A stretch of 64,000 nucleotides of DNA from Rostrohypoxylon terebratum (taxonomy: Eukaryota; Ascomycota; Sordariomycetes; Xylariales; Hypoxylaceae). The stretch spans positions 1 to 64,000 of the forward strand of contig MU385957.1 of the NCBI GenBank assembly GCA_022497145.1, read 5' to 3'. Below, in pieces: positions 22,379 through 34,229 of this stretch. The notes beneath the pieces are model-generated. The model worked only from the letters and a program-made list of their open reading frames with translations, did no database searches and had not been told where the DNA came from. How positions within the stretch are numbered: position 1 is the first letter of the stretch; every line of letters starts with the position of its first letter. A program made the translations under genes and the position numbers.

Positions 22379-22537
22379 ATGGTCAAGGAAAACGACGTCA
22401 TCGCGATCATCATCATCGTCCTCTTCATCGTCCTAGCCCTCATCGCCTTCGGCATCTACAGACTAGTCCACATGGCCCGAACGCAAGGCACGATCTCGGA
22501 GGAGAGCGGATCCGGCACGAGTGCACTAGACGACTAG
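22379..22537 (+). CDS. Single-TM microprotein, 52 aa
   Basis: A 53-codon ORF (ATG at 22379, TAG at 22535-22537) preceded by an A-rich context (ccgccaagATGG) and a long pyrimidine-rich leader. Residues 7-29 (VIAIIIIVLFIVLALIAFGI) form one clear transmembrane helix. It is followed by a short basic segment (YRLVHMAR) and a Ser/Gly/acidic tail ending TSALDD. The charge distribution suggests a short N-terminus opposite a positively charged C-terminal side. Wobble positions are strongly C-biased (ATC, GTC, CTC), as in highly expressed fungal genes, which supports coding. Family and function are not recognised. Confidence 0.62.
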   Translation: MVKENDVIAIIIIVLFIVLALIAFGIYRLVHMARTQGTISEESGSGTSALDD

Positions 22538-24235
22538 TCCTAGGTCCTGTCCTGTCACTTTTGACAGCTATCCTAGTTGAATGCTATGTCGACTTCTATA
22601 TTCACCTCGAGGGGATTGAGGTCCTGTGCGATGGCCATATATACATATAATAGAGTCATCGGCAGGACCCAGGCGACGCGGAGCGGTTTATCGCTTCGTG
22701 GGTAATCGGCCCACGATCCCCTCATCTATACGGTGAATCACCACCACCCGGAGCGCCGCCATGTTCTCCCCCACCCATACACACCGCACACCGCACACCA
22801 CTCCCTCCCCCCACATCCACGAACAAAGGCGGCACTCCTGATTTATCATTATTCACGTGCACATATTGGATATTTATTACGGCGTTTACGACTTATCACC
22901 ATCATCATCATCATCATTTATCATCATCATCACTATTTACACATTGTATTACACTAGACACAAAGAGAACTGGGCATCGGGAATCGAACGGGCGCGAGCA
23001 TCATTTTACCTATCTCCCTACATTTCACCTTACATGTTTTCAAAGTATGGATCCAATTTTTTCCCAAATCAAATCAAATCAAACGACGGCGGCGGCGGGG
23101 TTGAACTGAATAAATGATATGATGACGGATATGTCGCTCTATCTATGAATGAAGGAGGATATATGCACCTACGTTGGCAGGGCGGTGCTTGTTGTATGTA
23201 TGTATGTATGTAGGTTTGGTCGGAGAGCAAGGGAAACGAAACGCCGTGTTACGAAGTCATTTGGGCGGGGATCAGGTTTACCATAGATGGATAGCAAAGA
23301 GCTCAAAAGCAGCTTTCTGGATAATGAAAAGAAAAGAAATTTTGGAAATGACTCGATTATGAACTTTCTTGAATGACTACCTGTTATGTGATCGTTTGCG
23401 CGTCGTGTTATGAAATTGTAGCATGTTAAGTCAAGATGTTATCAATGAATCTCAACTAAATTGGAACACCATCACGGATCGAATTCGAATGTGTTTTTGA
23501 ATTACCTTTTTATCTAGCTAACTTTTGTACCGCCTTCGCCTCAACGCTAGGTACCTAATGAATCATCGCTTGCTCGAATGACCGTCTCTCAGGCCTTATT
23601 CACAAACTGCTCCGACACGCTGCAACGTAATCAAGTAGATAGATCCCGATATATCCTCATAACCACACAGCCTCTGATAATCAACGTATATTCAATCCGT
23701 TGGCCTAAGGAATGGCCCCATAGTCGTTCAATAGAAGAGCAATATTCAAAGCGCAAAATTCGTCAGATATCGTCGTGTATAAACCCCCCAGGCATAACAT
23801 GCAATCCGTGCGAGCCCCAATCCGTGTATGTATATTCCATGCAATGCGTGTACTTTCATGAAACTCCTTTTCGTGATCCCAACAAAATCGCGGGACTCTC
23901 GGTCCCGCTCCGAGTCTCGGACTCCCCCAAAGCCGGTGTGAATTAGATTCGCAACGTTATCAAATCCACTGGTAAGTGGTTCTGAATGTATGATGATGCA
24001 TAAACGTATCCTTTCGCTCCAGTAGAAATGCGAGTTCTGTGATCCACCAATACCATGCACCTGATATGACGAGAAAAATAGCGAGCTTGAGAGCTCTCGA
24101 TGTTTACCGCGAAAAATCGTTTGGGTCAGTGTGAAAAAAATGCAATCGTGACCTCAACCCAAGGAAAACATGGCTCATATGCCAGATTTCGCATGACAAC
24201 GATAGAATGTCTCTGGATCAAGGCGTCAAGATTCC
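22538..24235. other. Intergenic, convergent 3' ends, no gene seen
   Basis: 3' flanks of the microprotein and phytochrome genes. Contains the ATC microsatellite and a TATG run at about 23196-23211; no coding signal. Confidence 0.5.
22889..22934 (+). repeat. ATC/TCA trinucleotide microsatellite
   Basis: Interrupted ATC repeats (atcaccatcatcatcatcatca, then atcatcatcatcac) in the non-coding region downstream of the microprotein gene. Confidence 0.8.
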
Positions 24236-27200
24236 TCAAGATGTTTCTTCCTCGTTCGCGAGCAATCTCTCAAACCACCCGCCTTGCTCCCACTTACCAG
24301 GTACATAAAAGCACCTTACTCGAATATCATCTTGGAAAATTCCATCAAGCAAGACATTGAGCCGCTTGAAATCGATTGGCTTGAGAATCCAACCATCAAA
24401 CCCGGCCGAGACATAGGACGGTCTCTCCTTTTCTAGCAGAGAAGCTGATACGGCAAAGATAGGAATTCTCTTATGGGCAGTGGCTAAAGTAGAAAGCACC
24501 AGGCTTTTCTTTGTCTTCTCAAAAGCCCTGACCATCTTGGTGCTACTGAGGCCATCGACGATAGGCATCTGGTTTTAAGCGTCAGCTGTATGTTCCGTAG
24601 GTATACCCAGGGGTGTAACGAGGTGCGCACCTGCATATCCATGAGAATAACATCGAAAGCGCCAGGCGTTTCCATATAAACAGCGGCACAATCTTCGCCA
24701 TTGACAGCATGATGAACTTCATGCCCAGCTTTCTCCAGGCGCTTCTTCAAGATTTTCATATTGATCGGATCATCTTCAGCCACAAGCACCTTCAGTTTGT
24801 GGAGTTGTATAGGCGTCTTAGTCAACCCTTCGTTAGGCTTGGTTCCTGGAACAATTTCAAATGAGGCCCCAGAGGGTTGGCCGACTGGAGATCTTTGCGG
24901 ATGGTCAAATAATGCATCTGGTAACTTGACAGGCTTGATAGCCGTTTTAGTGTCTGCAACCTGGTATGATCCAGGCGGAACCATTGTTGAATTCGATCGT
25001 GTGGAAGCACTTAGCCGGTCTAAGCTGTCGTCAGTAGATGAATTAATCATACTCGGACCCGGTAAGGAAGTGGCACGAGAGTCCGGTCGTTCTCTAATAC
25101 CCAGATGTTTCATAGCCTTTGATTTATCATCGAGCCCCCCAATTGTTAATGTTGTCTGAAGAGCATCAATCAAGCGATCGGCATCACTCTTGCTGCTCTG
25201 GCCACTGTTACTACCAGCGCTCCTCGCACTTTTTGTTTCATCGAAACTTCTCCTACCGGTGCTCGCACGCCTCGAATCTTCCCTGTCAACAAGCAAAACC
25301 TCGTCCGAATTCATCGACGGCATAGTCTTCGTTACGGAATCGATGCTTGAGATTACCTTAGGGTTGACAAAGGAACCTCGTGCGCCGAAATTTTCGAGTG
25401 ACTCTTCAGTCGGCAAGTCAAAAGGAAGTTGGATGACGAACCGCGACCCTTTTCCTTCCTCTGATTTTAATCGAAGCTGACCGTTCATATTTTTCACTAT
25501 TCTCGCAACAACCGCAAGGCCTAATCCTAGAGTCCGACCTTCTCCCTGTTTTTCGGTCTCTTCAACTGCCTCAGGTTCGTCCACGTCTGCAGAAACTTGT
25601 TCTAAGTCTCGGAACAAACTATCCAATTTTTCATCGCTCATACCCTCACCTGTATCTTGTACGACAATTTCAACTTTGACGCGGGTCTCGGAGACTTCGG
25701 TGACGTATGATTCAACGGTGACTGTGCCTTCGCTTGTGTGCTTTATGGCATTCGCTGTGATGTTGGCGACCGCTTGTCGTACTCGACGAAAATCGCCGTG
25801 TACATATCGCGGAACGCCGGGATGTTCGATTACTTCATATGATAAGGACTTCCGCTTCGCGTCTACCTTAAAAGGTTCCGTGGCTTCATAAATGCATCCT
25901 GATAAATCCAGGATTTCATCTTTGATCAATTCTCGACCCTCTTCCATGTTCGTGAGATCAAGGAGATCATTAATCACGTAGATGAGGGATTTTGATGCCG
26001 AGTGAGACCGTGCCAAATTCTCCCGAGTCTCGTGGTCGAGCGGCCCTTCCATGGCAATCTCTAAGCAGTTTATGATGGCGTTTAACGGTGTACGAACCTC
26101 GTGTGCCGAATTCGCCAGTAAGAGTCGAGTCAGTCGAGTGCTTTGCAAAGCGGCCTCCTTTTGTCTCCAAACCTCAATGAATTTACCTGGATTGCTGTTA
26201 GTTAGTGAAGACCAAGGTGTAAGACCCAATCGGTGTACGTACCATAAACTAAGCACAATACCGCTGCTGTTTCTACCTGTTCCTCACTCCACTCCCTACA
26301 TTTTCCAATGACAGTCTCGTGCCATGCCTTGAAGCTCGAACGCGGTTCCAAAGAAGAAGATCCCTCCTTGGCAACCTTTTCATATGGATTACCTGCCCAC
26401 CTCACCTCTCTGGCTGCACCCTCGCGGAAAAAGACAATGAAATCATTGCCACCCTCGCTTAAAGGAACATACAATAGGCCAGCGATGCGGGAAAATCCAG
26501 GAGGGTAATGAAGGTCAGGAAAATCTTCGCGAATGTCCTGCGACATTACAACAAAATTGAAACCTCTCAAACGTAGATACTCTAACATAGCTAGAGCTTC
26601 CTGGCTTTGATCAATCTTCCCCAGGATTTTGGTTTCACCTCGTATGGACAACATGCCAAAGTCAGCGTCAAAGAGCTTTATTAAATCTGCAGACGAGGCT
26701 GTGATATACCCCGATGGATTGCTGTCAGTTGGCATGGTATTGATAAGTTTCCTTGCTTGGAGGCGCGATGCGTAGGAAAGACGCTCGATATTGCGTGAGG
26801 CCGTATCTCCAACGAGTCGACACAGCTTTCGAATAGGGAACGGAACTCGCATTCCTCTGTTACCATAGCCATGACACGAAATAAGCCCCCATAGCTCATT
26901 GAATGCATTGATTGATATAGACATGGAGGACCGGACTGCCATGTTACTCAGATACTTGATATGGATTGGAGACATTGCCCGGAGGTAAGCATGGCTGAGA
27001 TCGAGAGGCCGCTCCAAATCCTTTGCGTTTCTGCAAACAAGCCTCGCAGACTCCAAATCTCTATCGTAAAGTAATCGTACTTTGTTAAGTTTATAAAGGT
27101 CGCGCGCCTGTTTCGGGATATCGGAAGCTGGGAAATGCAATCCGTAATAAAGGTCGCGAGTCTTCTCAGGGTCGACCAGTTCAGTCACGACTTTTCCGTT

Positions 27201-28781
27201 GAACGACGCATCAAATTGGTAAATCATAACCCGGTGAAATCCTGTGAGTTCTTTAACAATTCCCACCAGGATTTTAAGGAACTTTTCCAAGTTCGGCGCG
27301 GATGCTAGCTGCTCTTGAACTTGAGACATTATATCGAATACTTGCATCGCGCCAGCTTCTCCTCGCCTTTGCCGCGCGCTCCTAAGTATTCTCAGAGGTC
27401 TGCTACTGATTTCCGTACTTTCGTTAAACTCTTCCTTTGATGGGTTCTGGGAAAGTGTATTCTCGGGTCCGTCGGGAGTCATTTCACCTGGTGGGCGAAG
27501 AGGGTGTTCTTGATCTTGCTCCAATTCGAATTCACATATGACTAAGTCTGGGTGGCTTTGGTTGATATGCATGGCACACCAGAGCTTGGTTGTCCGTCTC
27601 CCAGGTGGCCTAACAGATAGGCCAAACAGGTCAGGTCCATTAGTGGTAGGATCTGCGTCGTCGTCTCGGACGAAATCGATATGGTCGAGAAGGTTGTCGG
27701 CTTGTTCTTCGGTGAGAATATCCGTAAAGTTTTCTAGTTGAAACAGCTCCTGAGGCGAAAAGCCGATAATCTTCGCGGAATTTTCGCTCACGCACCGAAC
27801 AGTAAGCCTACCATCAGTTTCTTCCGCCAGAGCTATGAGAAGGCCATACGGTTGAATAGCCCCAGGTGTATGAATAGGTTCATCTTCACATCGCTCCAAG
27901 ATACCATCCCGACCTGTAATGATAGCGTGCCCTTCCTCGGTCACCACGTGACGGAAACGGACTGTCATCAAGTTCTCGTCCGTGTCGTTTGGTTCGTCGG
28001 GCAACTTGCTTATAGAAGAGCCTACATTACAATATTCCTCCGTTCTTGTAGTCGGGGATTCTGTTTTTCCATCGGAATTATCCAAGGGTGTTATGCCGAG
28101 GAGCGGTAGTGGCTCGTCAGGAGAACCTCTTTCCGAGTCTGGTGGCATACTTACAGATTTGGGTATAGTTCCTATCCTATTCGGGGCTCTTCCGCCTTCT
28201 CTTGTATTCGGTGACATGGCACGCGATGAGAAAAGAGTGACGGCGCCGGTCTGGACTCGCTGTGATGCTCCAGCTCTCTCAACTGAAGTGAGTGGATTGC
28301 TCTGTCGCCGTCGGCCATCCCAAGTAATCCCTTGGCGGGCTACGTAGCCATATTCTAGTGGATTCCGCGTCGGTGTCAAGGGCGTTGGCAGCGACTCATC
28401 AACGCTTATAGCAGATCGAATGGGAAAGACCCTGTCAGCAGGATCTACGGCATCGCTGATGGTCGTTCGGTGGCCAAGTTGGCGATCCGGGCTCGAACCA
28501 TGTGATGAAGAAGCATTCGATGCTCCGTCATGCCCGGTTTTGTTATCTATCAGTTTGGGAAATTCAACGGTGGTGGGTTTGGGAGTCGATTTGGGAGAAT
28601 TGCTGGCGAGAGCAAGTTCGTCCATGGGCTCCCTTCGGTTACCAGATTGACCCAAAGATTGAGGGGAAGCTCTTGTGTGAGAAAATGATTGCGCCTCATG
28701 CTGGGGGTCTTGGTTGTCTTGGTTAGTAATATGGCTGGTTTTGCGCCGTGCATCAATCTGCGAATCTTGCTTTAATTCCAT
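24236..28781 (-). CDS. Fungal phytochrome, hybrid histidine kinase, 3 exons, 1475 aa
   Basis: Red/far-red photoreceptor and hybrid sensor kinase. Exons 28781-26243, 26186-24631, 24568-24236; both introns GT..AG. Residues 1 to about 270 are a Ser/Pro-rich disordered extension typical of group VIII fungal phytochromes. The PAS domain carries the biliverdin-attaching Cys298 in ERCEDEPIHTPGAIQ. The GAF domain holds the PASDIP motif (551-556) and the chromophore-site His607 (SPIHIKYL). A PHY domain follows to about 840. The kinase has phospho-acceptor His875 (HEVRTPLN), an N box (ANAIKHT) and G boxes (DTGEGMSDE, GLGLAVV). The C-terminal receiver has VAEDD and the phospho-acceptor Asp in ILMDMQMP across intron 2, then a conserved Lys (LKPID). 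All sensory and signalling residues look intact. By homology with Aspergillus FphA it probably acts in cytoplasm and nucleus on asexual versus sexual development. Confidence 0.95.
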
Positions 28782-30337
28782 ACTACTGAGATCAATGTAG
28801 ATGACCTAAAAGTCAAAGTCAATTGATGGCAACTTCAACCACTTCAATTTACCAACCAGACTCAAGGCTTCTGGTTTCCCATGTGTTGTCTATATCGTGC
28901 CCAAACAAGGGCTTCCGATTGCGACGACACCCAACTCCTTTGTCGAGTATCCGGGACTCTAGGACCTAGGTAGATAGATATACTGGGGGTCTTTGAAGGA
29001 ATGGATATAACACCTGGGAGGTAGTAAAGTTTAAGAAGAGAATAGTAGAGGCCAGAGCAAGAAAAACTTGCAACTGTGGTTACGAGAAGAGGTGTATGTG
29101 AGGTGGGAAAAGATCAAATATGGAGAACATTGAACTGAGCATCGAAAATGTCCCTGGACACATGAGCAGGTAAAGATCCATCTAGCATTCTAGACCTGGT
29201 GGGGTTAGTTTAAGTTTCCTACTAACAAGGGAATCGGAGCACGGAAATCGCCACATATTAGCCTCTCAAGAAGCTTGCTCAAAAGCTCCTCTAATAGCAG
29301 GAGCCCTAGAGATTGATTCTGTACTACCATAGACGTAGGTACCTTTACATCCCATCCAGTCATTAAAGGTACTGCCTACCTAGTACTAGGTAGTCCTGGA
29401 GGCATCCTAGTGGGGACCTGCATGTACAGAGTAGCAATGGTATGCAGGAGAGGTGTTAGTCGGTAACTTGTCACAATCAGTGTCTCTTTTAGTATGTGTC
29501 TAGACCTGCAAAGCAGGGGATGGAAGTGATATCATCCGAATAAAACTTTGATGCATGTCAACGTATGCTGATCACCATCATTTACTTATGTGCCTAGATG
29601 TAGGCCTACCTAGTATATACCTAGTAGGTAAGTAGGCACTTGACAGAGGAGAATAGTTCGTTAGACCTTGCCAGGTTGATCGATGGTTATGTACGTTTTA
29701 GAGAAAGACTAAGGCAACATCTAAACCTTGGTTCGGCCTTTCGCCTGCCTTGGGCATGTTCCGTAGAAGTCGTTGACGTCATATCCCAATATGCGCTTAG
29801 ATGGACCCATTATAGCCCGATAAGCGGGTGACGATCTACGAAACTGGTTAGAACGAGTGTAATTAATGCCTATAATATATATTATATAATAATTCCAAAT
29901 CTAGCAGACGCGGAGGCTTGCACCAGAATCCATTACTCCAATAGTTCGTCTTGTTCCTGCACGATATCTATCAACCCACACATCCATCAAATTGGGTTAT
30001 TGGATATTAATGGGTGCCTACCTTCTAATACTTAATGAATAAGGAATTTATACTGTCTTATCTTTGACTATTGTTCGTTCTTTGACGACCTCCCACATCA
30101 CCAACAAGGATTTCAATGTATGGCTACAATGGCCTTATTGTCTACAGTCAACGCTGTTTTGTTAAAGAACACCATCCTTGCAATATGAATATAAATCTCA
30201 ATGGTCCTTCTTTAAGAATATTCCCAATCGCAAAACAATCTCATAGCGCGAATATCTGGGATATTTCGGTGTAGGCTTTCTAAAGGTAAGATATTATACT
30301 TCCGTCCCAATAGCCTACCTAGGTAAGTACCGACAAA
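28782..30337. other. Intergenic, divergent promoter of the phytochrome gene
   Basis: No supportable exon. Several TACCTAGGTA-like motifs (for example 29375-29395, 29607-29637) and AT-rich patches (ataatatatattatataat at about 29872-29890). Confidence 0.5.
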
Positions 30338-31054
30338 ATGGAGACAACTGGCCCTTCCGGAACTGATCGTATGGCGATTGACGAGCCTGACCACCACCAC
30401 GGAAATCCGATGAACTCACAGAGAGTTGCAAGTGACGCAATGGACATTGACGCGCCTGGGTATCATCTAAGAAACCATACGGATGTTGGCAATTCCAAAG
30501 AGACAGTCGCAGAACACACAAGTGATAGCTCCACGGAGGAGTCTCCGGAGGAATCCATGGAGGATTACGTCGAGGGCGACGAGTGCGGTGATGGAGATTA
30601 CATATCCGATGGTTCTGAAGGAGAATTCGATGATGAGGATTACGACGAAGAGAATGACGAGAACCGTGATGTGGGCATGACTGAGGATGGTGAGCACCTT
30701 AATGAGTCCACCCTTCAAAATGCTAACAAGCCTCCAATGCTTGGCAATTGGACTCCAATGCCCCCTCAGCAACCCCCTCAGAACCACCCTCAGAGCCCTT
30801 CAGCCACGGAAGCTCCAGCGCAAACTCCAGCGCAAGCTCCAACGCCTTTTACTGAGGCATCGGTGTCTACCACGGGAATCTCCCAACCATTACCTACGAT
30901 ATTGATCACCGCCGACGGTACATCAACCGCGCTCCCCTCCGATCTCGCGAAAGCCGAGCTTCAGAAAGCCACTCAAGGTGCAAAGTATGGAATGCTAGTT
31001 TATTCGGCAATAGAAATTAAAAGTATCCTCATCAATTTCAGAAAAAGTAGGTAG
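30338..31054 (+). CDS. Acidic low-complexity hypothetical protein, 238 aa
   Basis: ATG at 30338 with an A-rich context (gacaaaATGG). Residues about 65-120 are very acidic (SDSSTEESPEESMEDYVEGD, DEENDENRD). They are followed by a Pro/Gln/Ala-rich stretch with a short repeat (AQTPAQAPTP), then a more ordered C-terminus (LPTILITADGTSTALPSDLAKAELQKATQ). An intron with a good acceptor (atcaatttcag ending at 31043) and donor gtgcaa at about 30978 would replace the last 22 residues with EKVGS; I cannot decide between the two ends. No family recognised. The acidic tract suggests a nuclear or chromatin-linked or histone-binding protein, as inference only. It lies 480 bp upstream of a SET-domain gene on the same strand. 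Confidence 0.6.
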   Translation: METTGPSGTDRMAIDEPDHHHGNPMNSQRVASDAMDIDAPGYHLRNHTDVGNSKETVAEHTSDSSTEESPEESMEDYVEGDECGDGDYISDGSEGEFDDEDYDEENDENRDVGMTEDGEHLNESTLQNANKPPMLGNWTPMPPQQPPQNHPQSPSATEAPAQTPAQAPTPFTEASVSTTGISQPLPTILITADGTSTALPSDLAKAELQKATQGAKYGMLVYSAIEIKSILINFRKSR

Positions 31055-31123
31055 TTGAGGTTACACCCATTGTTCGGGATACAAGTTTGCTTGTCGATTA
31101 AGTTAAGTACGGTATTATGGGTT

Positions 31124-31153
31124 GATTTTTATTTATTTATTTATTTATTTTTT
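31124..31153 (+). repeat. (TTTA)n microsatellite
   Basis: About six TTTA units ending in a T run, just downstream of the acidic-protein gene. Confidence 0.75.
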
Positions 31154-31536
31154 TAGTTATACATAGTGATCTGTCAATCCCGATTATGATAATTACGATA
31201 ACCTTCAATGTTGAACTTTGTGAGACGAAGTGACAATTACCTAGGTCCTACATATTCAAGATCCATATAAATAGAGTTGAGCTCAGCTGAGCAACGCAGC
31301 ATAAGTGGAACCTGCCTCCTGTGGGGTTACTTCGCCGGCTCGGTCCGTCGGCGGACTAGAATAGGGACGGATCTAAAAAGATCTTTCGTTTTAGGTACCT
31401 AATCTAATTTGTTAACAGTTTTCTATTTTCATCAAATACACTACAAAACCAAGAGGTTGCTATCTGCAACCGAGTGAGCTCTCATGAGCGAGAACGACTA
31501 GGGAGGGGTTGGCATTACCTAGTCTACGCCTTTCAA

Positions 31537-32181
31537 ATGGGGAAAGATGCAGTGCCGAAGAATTGGCCGGCAGCGATACCCTATCTGCTACAGCCTTCGT
31601 TTGCCCCTCATGTCACAAAGTTTCAACAACAGCTCATCAAGGCTCGACCTATCGATGCCATAACTGAAATTCCACGTGATTTTCCCCGAGGCCCTTCCAC
31701 TCTCGCCAGGATTGTCCCTATTACGGACCCTTCACATCCCGCAAACGGACAGTCCGGCCTATTCGCCGCTAGACAGCTTCCGCCGGGATCTCTCATCTTA
31801 CCTTACTATGGAGTGCTTCACTCCTCTTTACCGCCATTTTGCATGGCTCACGAGAAATCGGACTACGATCTCTGGTTGGACCGCGATGCAGCACTAGCCA
31901 TTGATGCGGACAAAGCAGGAAATGAAGCCCGCTTTGTCAATGACTACAGGGGTATCGCTGCGCGACCAAATAGTGAATTCAGGGAGTGCTGGGATTTAAG
32001 ACGTGGGGAGAAATGTATGGCTGTGTTTGTTCTGCCAGCTGGGAAGAACGCTGGAAAGAAAGCCGCTGCGGGGATTGGGAAGGGCGAGGAGATACTCGTT
32101 AGCTACGGAAAAGGATTCTGGAGCAAGAGGAGAGACGAGAATCAAGACGATGACACTTCTTTTGAAGGTGATGCTGCATGA
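31537..32181 (+). CDS. SET-domain protein, 214 aa
   Basis: Probable lysine methyltransferase-like protein. I start at the ATG giving MGKDAVPKNWP; upstream only GTG is available in frame. The N-terminal 55 residues (IPYLLQPSFAPHVTKFQQQL) precede a compact SET fold: SGLFAARQLPPGSLILPYYG (AdoMet-binding strand region), DYDLWLDRDAALAIDAD, then ARFVNDYRG in place of the usual RFxNHxC motif, and a C-terminal GEEILVSYGKGFW. The NH pair is replaced by ND, and there is no cysteine-rich post-SET. This is characteristic of a small fungal SET subgroup whose substrate I do not know. Likely functional as a fold; catalytic activity uncertain. Confidence 0.82.
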   Translation: MGKDAVPKNWPAAIPYLLQPSFAPHVTKFQQQLIKARPIDAITEIPRDFPRGPSTLARIVPITDPSHPANGQSGLFAARQLPPGSLILPYYGVLHSSLPPFCMAHEKSDYDLWLDRDAALAIDADKAGNEARFVNDYRGIAARPNSEFRECWDLRRGEKCMAVFVLPAGKNAGKKAAAGIGKGEEILVSYGKGFWSKRRDENQDDDTSFEGDAA

Positions 32182-34229
32182 TTGACGGCGTATACTTCTG
32201 CTGTCTACGTTAGTGTCTGGGAATATGATATCCGTCGGCTAATGCCAGAGGACTCCACGTTATTCAGTCGTCGACTTCTTGTTAAGCCGACCATGGATAC
32301 CAGCGCCATCTCTACTGCCTTGCTTATCACCGCATCTCCGTTAGATCAGAGCCTGAGAAGTCTTGCTGGTTACAAGTGTAAGGAGGTGCCTAGTTGAAGC
32401 CGAACAGAGAATCATATAAGCGATCAGGGTGGATGATGGATTATGTGAATGTGCAAAATGATCTATACGGGTCTACTTTAAACGTTCCCTTATTACTCCA
32501 GTTAATCCCAAATAGGAGCCATGGTCGTCCTATCTACATATAGAGACTGAGCTTAGATGTTTGGGGACGGAACGGGGAGATCAATGCAGCTAGATGATTC
32601 CTTTTCGTTTGATTTATCGACTTAATGATTTTGGATGAAGGATTTCACGGACAGAGTGTATAAACATTTAATGGTTGCCTGAGCTATCTTATTAAATCCG
32701 AGTAGACAGTTCGCATATCCCGATGTCGTGTAGAGGACATAGCGAGCCAAAAAGCGGTCGTAACGAAAACGTTTCGTCGGAGATAAGCGTGCAGAACACT
32801 AAAGCTGAGAGAGCCGATGGAGCCGGGGATCCAATACACACAATAATGGCTCTCCAAATGTAATTTTTAATATGAACCTGGATTTACTCTGCTGTCTGCT
32901 TCAATCCGAGGTCGTGAGTTCCGGGATTTTATCGAATAGACGCCCAAGTGGGTAAACCAGATCTCCTTATCCCAAGGCCGAATTGTTAGTATACAGATGA
33001 ACTATATTCTCAATCAATATTGCCATTTATCAGTTGGCTATTTCCACTCGCTTCAAATACAATTATAGTTATATCGTGGAAGTGTTGCGCAACGACAGTG
33101 AAGTTTTAACTGCCTTGTTGAGAGGAATAATGATAATATTGGAGATACTCCGAGGTAAACTACCGATCTAACCTAACCCAGTTTAGCTGTGAGCTTGGGG
33201 GGAAAAACGTCATACGTGAAATTGGAGGCAACAAAGGCAATCGCTATGTCGTATTGTATGCAAGTACCGATGTATTTGGTACCTGCCTTCTCAATTTCCG
33301 TGGCGGCGTGGCCGTGGGTGTTTGTAAAGTGGGGCACAAAGTATGTTTTATGAAGAGACGGACTTGAGAACATTGAGCAAGAATATTTTGTGCAGGACCG
33401 TAACAACAATGTAAGAAAAAAAACTCGTTGATCCATCCCATCCCCGCAAAATTCTTTTTCCAACTCCCTCTTCCACGCCGCCACACCTGATTTGATCATC
33501 TTCAACAGAAACTTTTTCCCGTCTCCGAGAAGGGATCGATTCGGACGGATCGCGGATTGCCAAAGCTTTTCCAGCGCCAGCCGGCAAGAAAAAAAAGTAT
33601 CTTAGCTTGCTGGGTTAAATAACCAGGAGCACATCGGCTATTCAAGTTCTTCCTCCTCCGTTTTCTGGGCAAATCCGGAACTCGTTCATCTATTTTCCAT
33701 CCCCATATTATTGGGAATCTCGTCGCAGGTATGTATGATTTTTTATCACGTACAAATAATTTTATCTTACACAATTTTTTGGTCGCATTCACTACCAAGT
33801 AGTAGAAATGGAGCTACCATTGCCTGTCGCGTCCATGTCGGCGCGATTATATGCCAATGTCAATGTCAATGGTTTATATAGGATCGAATGGTATTTGATT
33901 GGACCATGAGGCACAAATGTATTAATATTGATTTTCTCCTCATTGTCGTCGCTGTGTAATTCTAATCATTAGCTTTCTTCCAGTCGCGGGTGACGAGAGA
34001 CAGTATAGATTTGCAGCATTGCAATAGATCGCAAGCCCATCCAACACAACCCGAGTCTGAAGACAAGTGGCGAATTAACAGCTCTGTTAAAACCGCGTTA
34101 ATTCGCGCGTCAAGCCTACGCCCAATTAATCTCCTAATATCCTATCGTGCGAAACGCCACAATAAGCCATCGTGTCGTCGCGGATCGTGTAACACCAGAC
34201 GGCAGCCAATATAAGATCAAAGCTTCACC
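32182..34229. other. Intergenic, promoter and leader of the RGT1-like gene
   Basis: About 2 kb with no supportable gene. Contains AT-rich patches and a purine/pyrimidine-rich region at about 33540-33680. The last 250 bp probably belong to the 5' leader of the next gene. Confidence 0.5.

Noticed and set aside
22940..23060. Minus-strand B-box-like cgttcgattccc, possible tRNA
   Set aside because: No matching T-stem, no A-box at the right distance and no acceptor-stem pairing.
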